Shown here: positions 1-9,669 of the stretch, in pieces
Layout of the letters: the number at the start of each line of letters is the position of its first letter
Numbering within the stretch: position 1 is the stretch's first letter
The notes under the pieces: generated by a model
Database searches by the model: none
What the model saw: the letters and a program-made list of their open reading frames with translations, nothing else
Told to the model about the DNA's origin: nothing
Assembly (NCBI RefSeq): GCF_902506195.1
Contig: NZ_LR732817.1
Span: 2,612,245-2,676,244 of the forward strand
Reading direction: 5' to 3'
Length of the DNA: 64,000 nucleotides
Source of the DNA: Citricoccus sp. K5
GTDB lineage: Bacteria; Actinomycetota; Actinomycetes; Actinomycetales; Micrococcaceae
Program-made: the position numbers and the translations under genes

Positions 1-1557
1 CATCGATCCGCCGAAGGCCACCGGGAGGGCGTCCATGACGGTGGGGATGAAGGCGCCGACCACGCACGCCAGGGCCAGCAGTGCGGACGGGCCGAGGGCG
101 CCGAACGTGACGGGGCCGTGGAAGCGCGTGTCCGTGACGGTCTTCAGCTCACCGTCCGTGCGGAGCTTCTTGGTGGCGAACGCACCCCACACGAAGCGGG
201 CCGAGTAGGCCACCGTCAGGACTGAGCCGAGCGCGACGACCACGAGCGGTGTCCAGGCCCAGACGTCGGCCCAGAGTCCGCCGCCGGAACCGGCCTCGGC
301 CCAGTGCAGGAGTGCCTCGAGGACGGACTCCTTGGCGACGAAGCCGAAGAGCGGCGGGATGCCGGCCATGGAGGCGGCGCAGATGACGGCGGTGGCGGTC
401 AGCCAGGGGTGGTTCCGGCCGATCCCGGAGAGCTTGGCGAGATCACGTGTGCCTGCCTCGTGGTCGATGATGCCGACGACCATGAACAAGGGCGCCTTGA
501 ACAGGGCGTGGGCCACCAGCATGGCCAGGCCTGCCATGGCGGCGTCCTGGTTGCCGAGCCCGTTGGCGACCATGAGGAAGCCGAGCTGGGACACGGTTCC
601 GTAGGCCAGGACCAGCTTGATGTCCGTCTGGCGCAGGGCCCGCCAGCCGCCGACGATCATGGTCCAGAGACCGACGCCCAGCACGAGCGCCTGCCACCAG
701 CCGGACTCCGCGAACGCCGGGGCGAGGCGGGCGACGAGGTAGACGCCGGCCTTGACCATGGCGGCGGCGTGGAGGTAGGCGGAGACCGGGGTCGGGGCGG
801 CCATGGCTGCCGGGAGCCAGAAGTGGAAGGGAGCCTGCGCGGACTTGGAGAGGGCACCCACGAGGACGAGCACGATGGCCCACTCCATGAATGCGCCGCC
901 GTAGGGACCGGCCATCAGGTCCTGACCGCGGGCCACGATCTCGGAGAGGCGGTAGGTGCCGGCGGCCTGACCGAGCATCACCAGTCCGACCAGCATCGCC
1001 AGACCGCCGAAGGTGGTGACGATCAGGGCCTGGATAGCGGACCGGCGCGCGAAGATGCGGTGGGCGGAGTAGCCGATCAGCAGGAACGAGAGGACGGAGG
1101 TCAGTTCCCAGAACGTGTAGAGCACCATCAGGTCGTCCGTGGTGACCAGTCCGAACATGGCGCCGGCGAAAGCGATCAGCTGGGCGCCGAAGGCCGCATT
1201 GCGCGGCTCGTTGACCGTGAAGTACCGGGCACAGTACGCGAGCACGAGAGCGCCGACGCCAAGGACGATCAACCCCATGAACGCGGCGAGGGCGTCCATC
1301 CGGAAGGACAGATTGATACCGAGGTCGGGGATCCACTCGTAGGTCTGGACGAGTCCGCCGGGAGCGGCGGCGGGCGGGGAGGCCCCCGAGTTGACGGCCT
1401 CCTGAGCCTCGAGGACGGCGGGCAACTGGAACAGGAGCCAGACGAAACCTGCGGCCGGGACGGCGGCGAGGATGTAGAACCCGTTGCGATCCGCGACCCG
1501 GAAGACCAAGGGTGCCACGAGTGCCATTGCAAAGAGAGCAATGAGCACAGTCAGCAC
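1..1557 (-). CDS. mnhA: Na+/H+ antiporter subunit A (MrpA/MnhA), 5' part only
   Basis: This is the large membrane subunit of the Mrp-type multi-subunit cation/proton antiporter. The window holds the first 519 codons; the C-terminal part lies beyond the left edge. I translated it from the GTG at 1557, which has GGAGG about 7 nt upstream. The protein is a string of hydrophobic helices with the conserved NuoL/MrpA core: the segment LSKSAQAPFHFWLPAAMAAP near residues 240-260, then PVSAYLHAAAMVKAGVYL, and WELTS near residue 160. WELTS and the N-terminal layout favour MrpA over NuoL. The remaining mnh subunits should lie to the left. A candidate -10 (TAGGAT) is at 1594-1599. The two long open frames over this interval on the other frames are codon-bias shadows. 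Confidence 0.9.
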   Translation of the reverse strand, partial: MLTVLIALFAMALVAPLVFRVADRNGFYILAAVPAAGFVWLLFQLPAVLEAQEAVNSGASPPAAAPGGLVQTYEWIPDLGINLSFRMDALAAFMGLIVLGVGALVLAYCARYFTVNEPRNAAFGAQLIAFAGAMFGLVTTDDLMVLYTFWELTSVLSFLLIGYSAHRIFARRSAIQALIVTTFGGLAMLVGLVMLGQAAGTYRLSEIVARGQDLMAGPYGGAFMEWAIVLVLVGALSKSAQAPFHFWLPAAMAAPTPVSAYLHAAAMVKAGVYLVARLAPAFAESGWWQALVLGVGLWTMIVGGWRALRQTDIKLVLAYGTVSQLGFLMVANGLGNQDAAMAGLAMLVAHALFKAPLFMVVGIIDHEAGTRDLAKLSGIGRNHPWLTATAVICAASMAGIPPLFGFVAKESVLEALLHWAEAGSGGGLWADVWAWTPLVVVALGSVLTVAYSARFVWGAFATKKLRTDGELKTVTDTRFHGPVTFGALGPSALLALACVVGAFIPTVMDALPVAFGGSM

Positions 1558-1682
1558 GGGGCGGCCTCCATCTTCGGGTGGGGGGTCGGATACATCCTAC
1601 CGGGCGCACGGCGACGGAATTTCCTGATTATTCTCATGGCGTCAAGGGAATACCGACGGTTTGCCCAGTGTTTACGCAGGGA

Positions 1683-3014
1683 TCAAAAGGTGTCCTCGGT
1701 CTTCGGATCCCGCACCCTGACCAGCAGGGCCATGCCGGCGATCAGCACCAGCAGGATGGCAGGGACCATATACCGCGAGTCGCCGGTCAGGGCGATCCCC
1801 ACGGAGATCAGGGCCGGGGTCAGGAAGGACACCGCCCGTCCGGTGGTGGCATAGAGGCCGTAGATCTCCCCCGCCCGCGCTTCGGAGGTCAGCCTGCCGA
1901 GGAAGGACCGGGACGAGGACTGGACGGGGCCTACAAAGAAGCACAGGAGCAATCCGAAGATCCAGAAGGCCGTGGTCCCGTTGAGGAAGAAGATGACCCC
2001 GGCGGCGACGATCAGCCCGACCAGCGACCCCATGATGACGCGCTTCGGCCCGATCCGGTCATCGATCCAGCCCCCGGCGAAGGAGCCGGCGGCGGCGACC
2101 ACGTTGGCGGCGATGCCGAAGATGAGGATGTCGGCCGGATCCACGCAGTAGACCGTGGTGCCGAGGATGGCACCATAGGCGAAGACCGCGCTGACGCCGT
2201 CACGGAAGACGGCCGAGGACGCCAGGAACCAGAAGGTGTTGCGCTGATGCCGCCACAATCCCACGATGGTCCGCCAGAGACGGCGGTAGGACTCGAGCAG
2301 GCTGACCTTCTCTTCCTCGCCGGAGCCCCGGTGTTCAGGGGTGCTGAAGAACAGCGGCAGGGCGAAGGCAACGAACCACAGGGCTGAGAAGAGGGCCACC
2401 ACACGGATGTTCATCGCGTCGTCATTGGTCACCCCGAGCCAGTGCGTGTCCCCCGAGATGAAGCCCACGTAGAGGATGAGCAGCAGGAAGATCCCGCCCA
2501 CATAACCCGCACCCCAGCCGATGCCGGAGACCTTGCCGATGGTCTTCGGGGTGGCCACCTGCAGCAGCATGGCGTTGTAGTTCACCCCGGCGAACTCGAA
2601 GGCCACATTGGCGGCGGCGATCAGGACCACACCGAGCAACAGGTACGCCTCGTCCGGGCGGACGAAGAAGCACAGGGCCGTGAGCAGGATGACCACACCG
2701 GTGTTGATGCCCAGCCACAGCTTGCGCCGGCCGCCCCGGTCCGAGCGCTGGCCCATCACGGGAGCGGTGAGTGCCACCACGATTCCGCCGATCGCGTTGG
2801 CCGCGGTGAGCCACTGCGTGCCCCGGTCATCCGGCCCGAATGAATCCGAGGCCAGATAGGTGGCGAACACGAACGTCACCATCACCGCGTTGAAGGAGGC
2901 GGAGCCCCAGTCCCACAGCGCCCACGCGGTGACGTGTCTCCGGTTCAGGGGGCGGTCGATCGGACCGGCGTCCGCCATGGCCGTGGGCGACGCCGGCGCG
3001 TTGGGTGTGCTCAT
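1683..3014 (-). CDS. MFS transporter, UMF1/Atg22-like family
   Basis: This is a 443-residue major facilitator protein with about 12 predicted membrane helices. The N-terminal stretch TAWALWDWGSASFNAVMVTF is typical of the UMF1 family (related to vacuolar Atg22), and a loop with RSDRGGRRKLW follows TM2, as in MFS proteins. The substrate is unknown. The ATG at 3014 has no Shine-Dalgarno sequence but has TAGCAT 6 nt upstream, so the mRNA is probably leaderless. The gene stands alone. Downstream, 1558-1682 holds only the mnhA promoter region. Confidence 0.88.
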   Translation of the reverse strand: MSTPNAPASPTAMADAGPIDRPLNRRHVTAWALWDWGSASFNAVMVTFVFATYLASDSFGPDDRGTQWLTAANAIGGIVVALTAPVMGQRSDRGGRRKLWLGINTGVVILLTALCFFVRPDEAYLLLGVVLIAAANVAFEFAGVNYNAMLLQVATPKTIGKVSGIGWGAGYVGGIFLLLILYVGFISGDTHWLGVTNDDAMNIRVVALFSALWFVAFALPLFFSTPEHRGSGEEEKVSLLESYRRLWRTIVGLWRHQRNTFWFLASSAVFRDGVSAVFAYGAILGTTVYCVDPADILIFGIAANVVAAAGSFAGGWIDDRIGPKRVIMGSLVGLIVAAGVIFFLNGTTAFWIFGLLLCFFVGPVQSSSRSFLGRLTSEARAGEIYGLYATTGRAVSFLTPALISVGIALTGDSRYMVPAILLVLIAGMALLVRVRDPKTEDTF

Positions 3015-3020
3015 GCGGGC

Positions 3021-3026
3021 ATGCTA
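3021..3026 (-). promoter_or_regulatory. -10 box for a leaderless MFS mRNA
   Basis: TAGCAT on the minus strand lies 6 nt before the ATG at 3014. This spacing would put the transcription start at the start codon. No -35 box is obvious. Confidence 0.45.
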
Positions 3027-3159
3027 CTTGGCTGCCGGGTCCGGACCGTGAACGGCCGGCGACGACGCGACGGCATTCCCTCCGCGTGGCCCGACCGCAG
3101 TTGTCCACAGGTTGTCCGGCCCGGGCCCGCAAGACCCTCCACCGGACCACGATGGCTTC

Positions 3160-3718
3160 ATGGTCCATCGACGCGCACTGCCGGAACCGCTGCAGCACAC
3201 GCCCTTCACCCGCGCTGAGGCACGTCGCCATGGCGTCAGCAGGAAGCGTCTCGAGGCACGGGACATCGTTCGCCTCGGACAGGACGATCCATCTGACGTG
3301 GTGTGGTGGGACTGGCGCGGCCCAGCGCAAGGGCATCACGGGCCATCGCTCACCGGTGCCAGAAGAGGATCGGGTGCGGTTCCGGCGGCTGCCACTGACC
3401 AGCCCGGCGAGAACCTGGGTGGACATGGCCAGTCTCCTGGACCTCACCGACCTCATCATCCTGGGGGATCCCAGCGACCGCTTGGCCCCAACGGCAGACC
3501 TGGGTTACCGAGATCAGAAGATTGCCATCCAGTACGACGGAAGACACCATCGCACGGCATCACAGCAGGCCTCCGATGCCTACCGAGACGCGTGGTTCCA
3601 GGAACGCGGATGGCTCGTGATCCGCCTGACGTCGCTCGCCCTCGGCCAGGGTTTCAGTCGCTTGATCCAAGTGGTTCGCCGCCGGTTCGAGGCTCATGGC
3701 AACTCAGCCACGGCGTAG
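3160..3718 (+). pseudogene. decayed AbiEi-like/DUF559 protein gene
   Basis: Two parts of one protein family are visible in different frames. From the ATG at 3160 the frame reads MVHRRALPEPLQHTPFTRAE, then ARRHGVSRKRLEARDIVRL, which looks like the winged-helix N-terminus of AbiEi-antitoxin-like proteins common in Micrococcaceae. After about 3295 homology moves to another frame, which gives LTSPARTWVDMASLLDLTDL and then DLGYRDQKIAIQYDGRHHRT and GWLVIRL, a DUF559 (Vsr-like) C-terminus ending at 3718. The linker of about 60 residues normally found between ILGD and the DUF559 core is missing, so there is both a frameshift and an internal deletion. Functional protein is unlikely. The family assignment comes from memory of the motifs. 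Confidence 0.65.
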
Positions 3719-3732
3719 GGCACCGCTTGATC

Positions 3733-3796
3733 ATCAGTTGCTGGATTCGACCCCCGTCACCGGGTCAAACACCGGGCACGGATTCAGCATCTGATC
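3733..3796. repeat. 64-bp imperfect palindromic repeat, copy 1
   Basis: The left end ATCAGTTGCTGGATTCGA and the right end CGGATTCAGCATCTGATC form an imperfect inverted repeat. The element matches in length and termini a second copy at 36917-36980. It lies between the end of the decayed gene (3718, plus) and the end of dcd (3821, minus), so it could also act as a convergent terminator. Confidence 0.6.
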
Positions 3797-3820
3797 CGTA
3801 GAGCTGGCAAGGCGACCCCG

Positions 3821-4402
3821 TCAACGTTCGATGACGGTCCGGTGGAAGTTCTGGTGCGAGCGGGACGCCGTGGGGCCGCGCTGTCCCTGGTAGCGGTTCA
3901 GGTAGGGGCCGGAGCCGTAGGAGTGCTCGGCCGGCGAGGACAGCCGGAAGAAGCAGAGCTGGCCGATCTTCGAGCCGGGCCACAGCTTGATCGGCAGGGT
4001 CGCCATATTGGACAGCTCGAGCGTCACATGCCCGGAGAAGCCGGGGTCGATGAAGCCGGCGGTCGAGTGCGTCAGCAGGCCCAGGCGGCCCAGCGAGCTC
4101 TTGCCCTCCAGGCGCGCGGCGACGTCATCCGGCAGGGTGACCTGCTCATAGGTGGAACCCAGCACGAACTCCCCCGGGTGCAGGATGAACGGTTCCTCGG
4201 GATCCACCTCGACCAGCCGGGTCAGTTCTTCCTGCGGTTCGGCCGGGTCGATGTGCGCGTACTTGTGGTTGTCGAAGAGCCGGAAGAACCGGTCAAGGCG
4301 GACGTCCACGCTGGAGGGCTGGACCATGTCAAGCACCAAGGGGTCCAGCTGGATGCGTCCGGCGCCGAGTTCGGCCCTGATATCGCGATCTGAGAGAAGC
4401 AC
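3821..4402 (-). CDS. dcd: dCTP deaminase
   Basis: This enzyme of pyrimidine nucleotide synthesis deaminates dCTP, giving dUTP (or dUMP in the bifunctional actinobacterial type). The 193-residue protein starts VLLSDRDI, with GTG at 4402. The signature [20 protein letters not shown] and then [11 protein letters not shown] carries the catalytic Glu and the nucleotide-binding Ser/Arg of the family. The length matches actinobacterial Dcd. An upstream ATG at 4558 is open in frame but runs into the tRNA gene and lies outside the conserved N-terminus, so I rejected it. TACCTT sits 6 nt before the GTG and there is no Shine-Dalgarno sequence, which suggests a leaderless mRNA. Confidence 0.95.
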   Translation of the reverse strand: MLLSDRDIRAELGAGRIQLDPLVLDMVQPSSVDVRLDRFFRLFDNHKYAHIDPAEPQEELTRLVEVDPEEPFILHPGEFVLGSTYEQVTLPDDVAARLEGKSSLGRLGLLTHSTAGFIDPGFSGHVTLELSNMATLPIKLWPGSKIGQLCFFRLSSPAEHSYGSGPYLNRYQGQRGPTASRSHQNFHRTVIER

Positions 4403-4408
4403 GTACCC

Positions 4409-4414
4409 AAGGTA
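4409..4414 (-). promoter_or_regulatory. -10 box for leaderless dcd
   Basis: TACCTT on the minus strand is followed by GGGTAC and then the GTG start of dcd at 4402. The spacing puts transcription initiation at the start codon. Confidence 0.45.
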
Positions 4415-4543
4415 GCGCAGGGCCCACCAAGGTACAGAAGCAGTGCAGAGGCGGACACCGCCTGGACTCCGTGTCCGGCAGTGACCTGCGGGGGAATCCG
4501 TGTAAGCTGGACTGCGCGTGACAGGCCGACCAGGCTGTGTCCT

Positions 4544-4614
4544 GCGGGCGTAGCTCAATGGTAGAGCGCTTGCTTCCCAAGCAAGATACGCGGGTTCGAT
4601 TCCCGTCGCCCGCT
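4544..4614 (+). tRNA. tRNA-Gly (anticodon CCC)
   Basis: This is a 71-nt cloverleaf. Acceptor arms GCGGGCG (4544-4550) and CGCCCGC (4607-4613) pair perfectly. The D arm contains TAGCTCAATGGTAGAGC, the anticodon stem CTTGC/GCAAG encloses the loop TTCCCAA with anticodon CCC, and the T arm has GGTTCGATTCC. CCA is not encoded. It reads GGG codons. TAAGCT at 4503-4508 could be its -10 box. Confidence 0.97.
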
Positions 4615-4683
4615 CTCTTTCTGCCCGGGGTGCGCCCGATCCGGCCGGATCCAGCCTCAGGAGCGGAACCGCAGAGGAAGGGG

Positions 4684-5700
4684 ATGCCGGTGCTGGAGGT
4701 CATCTCCGGATTCACGGTCGTCTGGGTGATCATCCTGGTCGGCTACGTCACCGGCCGTTCGAAGGTCCTCGGTGACCATGGTCAGCCGGTCCTGTCACGT
4801 CTCGCCTTCTTCGTGGCCAGCCCCGCACTGCTCTTCGACACGCTCTCCACCGCTGACGTGCAGTCCGTGCTGGGCCCGCAGCTGCTGGTCGCAGGCATCT
4901 CCGCCTTCGCCGCCGCTGGCCTCTACCTCCTGCTGGCACGGTTCATCCTGCCGAAGCGTGACGGCTCGGAGACCGTCATCGGCGCCCTGAGCGCCTCGAT
5001 GGTCAACTCCGCCAACCTCGGCATCCCCATCGCCGCCTATGTCCTCGGCGATGCCGCCCTCGCCGCCCCGGTGCTGATCTTCCAGCTCGCCATCTACACC
5101 CCCATCTACGTGGCGTCGCTGGACTCGACCACCCTGGCCGAGGCCCGCCGCCGCGCGGATGCGGAAGGCCCATCAGGGCACGACGCCGGCCGCTCGCCCG
5201 GTCCGAAGCGGCCGCCCAACCGGTGGGTCGCCTTCTGGCGGCAGGTCGGCCACATCGCGGTGAATCCGATGATCATCGGATCGGTGCTCGGACTGGTCTT
5301 CTCAGCAACCGGGTGGGTCCTGCCGGAGCCGATCGCCGAATCCATCAGTTTGATCGCCGGGGCGTCCATCCCGGCCATGCTGGTGGCGTTCGGCATGTCC
5401 CTGGTAGGTTCCAAGCCCTTCGAGAAGGCTGCCGGCCGCCGGCCGGACGTGGCACTGGCCTCCGCCATCAAGCTGCTGATCCATCCGCTGCTCGCGTGGG
5501 TCGTGGCCGGGCCGCTGTTCGGGATGGAGGGCAACGAGCTGCTGATCGCGGTCGTCCTGGGCTCCCTGCCCACGGCGCAGAACGTGTTCGTCTCGGCCTC
5601 CCGCTATGAGACCGGCATGGTGGCCTCGAAGGACACGATCCTCATCACCACCATCGTGGCGATCCCGGCCATGATCGCCGTCGCACTGATCTTCGCCTGA
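4684..5700 (+). CDS. AEC (auxin efflux carrier) family transporter
   Basis: This 338-residue membrane protein belongs to the AEC family, which includes malonate and small carboxylate carriers. It begins [20 protein letters not shown] and has about ten helices in two five-helix halves. The first half has [15 protein letters not shown], the usual broken helix with Asn and Gly-Ile-Pro. The second half has [15 protein letters not shown], typical of AEC C-terminal halves. A hydrophilic loop near residues 150-185 separates the halves. The ATG at 4684 has AGAGGAAGGGG upstream; the same frame is open back through the tRNA, which is not coding. The substrate cannot be read from sequence. Confidence 0.9.
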   Translation: MPVLEVISGFTVVWVIILVGYVTGRSKVLGDHGQPVLSRLAFFVASPALLFDTLSTADVQSVLGPQLLVAGISAFAAAGLYLLLARFILPKRDGSETVIGALSASMVNSANLGIPIAAYVLGDAALAAPVLIFQLAIYTPIYVASLDSTTLAEARRRADAEGPSGHDAGRSPGPKRPPNRWVAFWRQVGHIAVNPMIIGSVLGLVFSATGWVLPEPIAESISLIAGASIPAMLVAFGMSLVGSKPFEKAAGRRPDVALASAIKLLIHPLLAWVVAGPLFGMEGNELLIAVVLGSLPTAQNVFVSASRYETGMVASKDTILITTIVAIPAMIAVALIFA

Positions 5701-5844
5701 GCGCTGCCCGCCACAGCCGAACGAGCCAGGACGCCACGAACGCCACGACGTACGCCGGGTCTCCGCAGGCCACCAGCACCAGGATCACCACGAGGGCGCG
5801 TAGCGCTGCGACGAGTACAGGCGGCCCATCCTAGGATGGCAGTC

Positions 5845-7038
5845 ATGCCAAAGGTCAGAGACGCCACCGGGACCGACGGTCGGCCGGCGCAGGACGGACC
5901 CGGAGGACGAGACGCCGCCGCAGCGGGGAACCGCCGCAGGCGAACACTGGGCCCGGCCTGGGCCTGGTGGGGCGGAGGCGCCGCGTTGTCGCTGGTGGCC
6001 GGGGGCATCGCGATCACCACGGTGAACACCACGGTCTACTCCCCCGAATCCCAGGTCGAGGACTACCTGGCAGCGCTGACAGCAGGCGAGGGCGGGACCG
6101 CTGTGGCCCTGGCCTCCGGCGACGGTTCCGCTGGTTCGCCAGCCGAACTGGCGCCCGGCACAGCCACAGACCTGCTGCAGGGCGAACCGTTGATCTCCGG
6201 CATGGCGGCCCTCGGAGACCTCACCGTCTCCCGCGGTGAGGACACGCCGGACGGCCGGTCAACAGAGGTCCTGGTCGGTTACACCGTGGACGGCGAGGAG
6301 CACAGCACCACCTTCACGGTGGAGAGGACCGGCCGCGACTGGCTCTTCTTCGACCGGTGGCGGATGGCGGAGGTTCCCGTGCAGTCGGTCCAGGTGGTGC
6401 CGACTCCGTTGCCGCCCGAAGCCGCGTCCGGTCCGCTGACCGCCTCAGTGAACGGCGTCCAGGCGCCCCTGGTGGCCGAGCAGGAGGAGACGCCCGGACG
6501 GACCTTCGCGGTACTGCCCCCGATGGTGGTGGAGGCCAGCTTCGAGAGCGCCTACCTGCAGGCCGAGCCAGCCCGGCTGGTCGTGGACCACACCGCAGCC
6601 GGGGGCACAGACGCTGAGGCCAGCACCACCGACCCGTCGGCAGATTCCCTCACGCTGGACCTGGCGCTGCAGTACACGGACGCCGTCTCCGCCGAGGTCA
6701 ACGAGCAGCTGGACCGCTTCCTCTCCGGATGCACGGAGCAGAAGGTCCTCAACCCCGCGGGCTGCCCCATGGGTTATGACACGGTGAATCGGATTCCGCC
6801 GGAGTCGATCACCTGGTCCATGGCCGGCGACCCCCAGGCCAGCGTGCACGAGCTGCCTGCCCAGGGCGACGATCCCACGGCGGTGGCACCAGTGGAGGCA
6901 GAGGCCATCCTGTCCCTGAGCGAGATCGACCTGGTGACCGGGGAACAGCACACGGTCGAGCACCGCGAACCGTTCACGCTGGAAGCCGACCTCACCGTCA
7001 CCCCGGACTCGGTGCGCTACACGCCGAACGTTCCCTGA
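5845..7038 (+). CDS. membrane-anchored protein of unknown function
   Basis: I do not recognise this protein. It has about 397 residues: a basic cytoplasmic N-terminus (about 40 residues, with RRRR), one membrane helix near residues 45-65 ([20 protein letters not shown]), and a long acidic extracytoplasmic part. After the helix, ESQVEDYLAALTAGEGGTAV looks like the start of a small NTF2/DUF4878-type repeat fold, but this is weak. Two cysteines (CTEQKVLNPAGC) in the second half could form a disulfide. TAGGAT at 5832-5837 lies 7 nt before the ATG at 5845, so I chose that start over the ATG at 5836, which overlaps the -10 box. The 5701-5831 gap before it holds no convincing gene. Confidence 0.7.
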   Translation: MPKVRDATGTDGRPAQDGPGGRDAAAAGNRRRRTLGPAWAWWGGGAALSLVAGGIAITTVNTTVYSPESQVEDYLAALTAGEGGTAVALASGDGSAGSPAELAPGTATDLLQGEPLISGMAALGDLTVSRGEDTPDGRSTEVLVGYTVDGEEHSTTFTVERTGRDWLFFDRWRMAEVPVQSVQVVPTPLPPEAASGPLTASVNGVQAPLVAEQEETPGRTFAVLPPMVVEASFESAYLQAEPARLVVDHTAAGGTDAEASTTDPSADSLTLDLALQYTDAVSAEVNEQLDRFLSGCTEQKVLNPAGCPMGYDTVNRIPPESITWSMAGDPQASVHELPAQGDDPTAVAPVEAEAILSLSEIDLVTGEQHTVEHREPFTLEADLTVTPDSVRYTPNVP

Positions 7039-7216
7039 GGCCGTCGGGCACACCGACGGGACAGCACCTCTTCCCCGGGACTTTCGCCGCCGCTACGGTG
7101 GTCGCACCAGATGCGCATGACGGAACGGTGTTCATGATGCGCAACGTCTGGCGAGGCGGTCCGGCCGTCGCCGCGGCAGCCTCCCCGCCGCCCACAGCGC
7201 CCAGAGGATGACCCCC

Positions 7217-8539
7217 ATGCAGAACACCCACCCCAACGTCCCCTCGATCGATCAACGTGACCGCACCGTCCCGATCAATCTCCGGCAGTCCGGTCCGACC
7301 CCGGTCCAGATGCTGATCGACACCCGCGTCCGCAAATCGCCCTATTGGCACCTGTCCATGGAGGCCGGCTGCTGGCGGGCCTCGGTCTACAACCGCATGT
7401 ACCACCCGCGCGGCTACGTCCGGCCGGAGGAGGGCGGGATGATGGCCGAGTACGACTCGCTCGTGAACCACGTGACGATGTGGAACGTGGCAGTGGAGCG
7501 GCAGATCCGGGTCCAGGGCCCCGGTGCCGAGGACTTCGTGAACTTCGTCATCACCCGTGACGCCACCAAGATCCCCGTCATGCATGCCCGCTACGTCATC
7601 CTCTGCAACGAGGACGGCGGGATCCTCAACGATCCGGTCCTGCTGCGCGTGGCCCAGGACGAGTTCTGGTTCAGCCTTTCGGACTCTGACCTGATGTTCT
7701 GGCTTCAGGGCGTCAACGTCGGCCGCCGGTTCGAGGTGGACATCCGCGAGATCGACGTCTCGCCGGTGCAGATCCAGGGCCCGAAGTCGGTGGACCTGAT
7801 GGCGGACCTGTTCGGCCCGGCCGTGGCCGAGCTGCCGTCCTACGGCCTGCTGGCCGGTGATGTGGGCGGCTGCCCCGTCATCGTCTCCCAGACCGGCTTC
7901 AGCGGGGAGAAGGGCTACGAGATCTACCTGACGGACTCCACGCTGCACGCAGAGACCCTGTGGAACACGGTCCTGGAGGCCGGCAGGCCCCACCAGCTGG
8001 CCGTCGTCGCCCCGGCGCACCACCGCCGGATCGCGGCCGGGATCCTGTCCTGGGGCCAGGACATGGACCAGGAGACCCTGCCCTTCCAGGCCAACCTCGG
8101 CTATCAGGTCCCCCGGCAGAAGTCCGCGGACTACATCGGCAAGGCTGCCCTGGAGGAGGCTCGGCGCCAGCTCGAAGCCGGCACCCCGCCCTACACCCAC
8201 CAGCTGGTGGGCCTGCGGCTGGGTGGCAAGCCCATCGAGGACTATGCGCCGGACTTCTGGCTCATCAGCCCCACGCACGACGGCGGCGCGGGCGAGCCGG
8301 TCGGCTACGTCACCTCCCCCTGGTTCTCACCAGAGCTCGGCCAGAACATCGCCATGGGCTACGTGCCGGTGGACTTCACCGGGATGGGGACCCAGCTGTG
8401 GGTCCAGCTGCCGGACGAGTACTCCGATGTCCCGGGCAGCCCCGTGGCCGCCGAGGTGGTCGAGGTCCCCTTCCGGCCCTCCGTCAACCCGAACCAGCGC
8501 GAGATCCTCCGCCAGCGGGGGTTGGATGCCGCCGTTTGA
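7217..8539 (+). CDS. DmdA/GcvT-like tetrahydrofolate-dependent demethylase
   Basis: This is a folate-dependent aminomethyltransferase-fold protein of about 440 residues, closest by eye to dimethylsulfoniopropionate demethylase DmdA. Matching stretches are YNRMYHPRGY, DSLVNHVTMWNVAVERQIRV, ILNDPVLLRVAQDEFWFSLS, DSDLMFWLQG, DVSPVQIQGPKSVDLMADLFG and GFSGEKGYEIYL. The last is the family's Glu/Tyr substrate-pocket segment. GcvT itself transfers an aminomethyl group with GcvPH, but no glycine-cleavage genes are nearby, so a demethylase acting on an S-, N- or O-methyl compound is more likely. AGAGG is 9 nt before the ATG at 7217; the ATG at 7208 lies too close to it. The end overlaps the IclR gene by 14 nt, suggesting co-expression. 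The substrate is unproven. Confidence 0.75.
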   Translation: MQNTHPNVPSIDQRDRTVPINLRQSGPTPVQMLIDTRVRKSPYWHLSMEAGCWRASVYNRMYHPRGYVRPEEGGMMAEYDSLVNHVTMWNVAVERQIRVQGPGAEDFVNFVITRDATKIPVMHARYVILCNEDGGILNDPVLLRVAQDEFWFSLSDSDLMFWLQGVNVGRRFEVDIREIDVSPVQIQGPKSVDLMADLFGPAVAELPSYGLLAGDVGGCPVIVSQTGFSGEKGYEIYLTDSTLHAETLWNTVLEAGRPHQLAVVAPAHHRRIAAGILSWGQDMDQETLPFQANLGYQVPRQKSADYIGKAALEEARRQLEAGTPPYTHQLVGLRLGGKPIEDYAPDFWLISPTHDGGAGEPVGYVTSPWFSPELGQNIAMGYVPVDFTGMGTQLWVQLPDEYSDVPGSPVAAEVVEVPFRPSVNPNQREILRQRGLDAAV

Positions 8540-9359
8540 GGATGAGGGCGGTGTCCGGCCCGGGCCGTACACCGCCAATGCCGCCGTCAACGGTGGTGTC
8601 GCCTCCGGGGTGCAGTCAGTGGACCGGGCCGCCACCGTCCTGCAGATCCTCGCCCGGGAAGGCCGGGCCGGGGTCAGCGAGATCGCCGCGGAGATGGGGA
8701 TCCACAAGTCCACGGTGTCCCGCCTGCTCGGCGCCCTGGTGTCACGGGAACTGGTGCAGCAGGACCATGACCGCGGCAAGTACCAGCTGGGGTTCGGCGT
8801 CCTGCGCCTGGCCGCCGCCATCCCGGGGCGGTTGAACCTGGTGCAGGAGGCCGGCCCCCTGCTGCAGGATCTCGCCACCGCGGTGAAGGAGACCGTGAAC
8901 CTGGCCGTGCTCCGCTCGGGCTACGCCGTCAACGTGGACCAGGCCCTCGGCCCGTCCACGCTGGCCACCCAGGACTGGATCGGCAGCCTGACGCCATTGC
9001 ATGCCACAGCCTCAGGCAAGGTGCTGCTGGCGGCCCTGTCCACGGAGGACCGCCGGCAACTGCTGCAGGGGACCCGCCTGCCGCGGTTCACCGCCCGGAC
9101 GATCACGTCACGGGCCCGGCTCGAGGAGGAGTTGCTGCAGGCGGCGCACGCCGGGCACGCCGTGACCCGGGAGGAGTACGAGATCGGGCTGTCCTCGGTG
9201 GCCGTCCCGGTCCACGACCACCGGGGCGCGGTGATCGCGAGCATCAGCGTGTCCGGCCCGGCCTTCCGTTTCTCCCCCGACGGCGATTCCTCGGTGCTGG
9301 AGGCCCTGCACCGGACCGGCCTGGCCGCCAGCCGGCGGATGGGGTATTCGGCCGGCTGA
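8526..9359 (+). CDS. IclR-family transcriptional regulator
   Basis: This 277-residue protein has an N-terminal winged helix (SVDRAATVLQILAREGRAGV, then EIAAEMGIHKSTVSRLLGAL, near residues 30-75) and a C-terminal IclR effector domain (HATASGKVLLAAL, VTREEYEIGLSSVAVPV). The ATG at 8526 follows GGGGG and overlaps the 3' end of the demethylase gene, so the two genes are translationally linked and the regulator probably controls that locus. The DNA upstream of the first conserved helix is open in frame but is the demethylase gene in another frame. Confidence 0.92.
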   Translation: MPPFEDEGGVRPGPYTANAAVNGGVASGVQSVDRAATVLQILAREGRAGVSEIAAEMGIHKSTVSRLLGALVSRELVQQDHDRGKYQLGFGVLRLAAAIPGRLNLVQEAGPLLQDLATAVKETVNLAVLRSGYAVNVDQALGPSTLATQDWIGSLTPLHATASGKVLLAALSTEDRRQLLQGTRLPRFTARTITSRARLEEELLQAAHAGHAVTREEYEIGLSSVAVPVHDHRGAVIASISVSGPAFRFSPDGDSSVLEALHRTGLAASRRMGYSAG

Positions 9360-9366
9360 CCCGGCC

Positions 9367-9591
<225 letters not shown>

Positions 9592-9669
9592 TCACGTCCT
9601 GCAACCGTGGACCCCGGTGAGGGATGCGTCAAGGAATCCCGGCACCCCCGAACTACCGGAGGTCGAGAA

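Noticed and set aside
304-1854. 516-residue plus-strand frame and 388-residue minus-strand frame over the Mrp gene
   Set aside because: Low-complexity, Gly/Asp/Arg-rich translations without any family motif. The edge-spanning minus frame from 1557 reads as MrpA.
5701-5831. Hydrophobic minus-strand stretch between the AEC and 5845 genes
   Set aside because: No start codon in frame before the hydrophobic part; an in-frame stop lies just upstream.
7134-7211. 26-codon ORF (MMRNVWRGG) ending at the demethylase ATG
   Set aside because: No Shine-Dalgarno, no repeated or regulatory codons; too weak for a leader peptide call.
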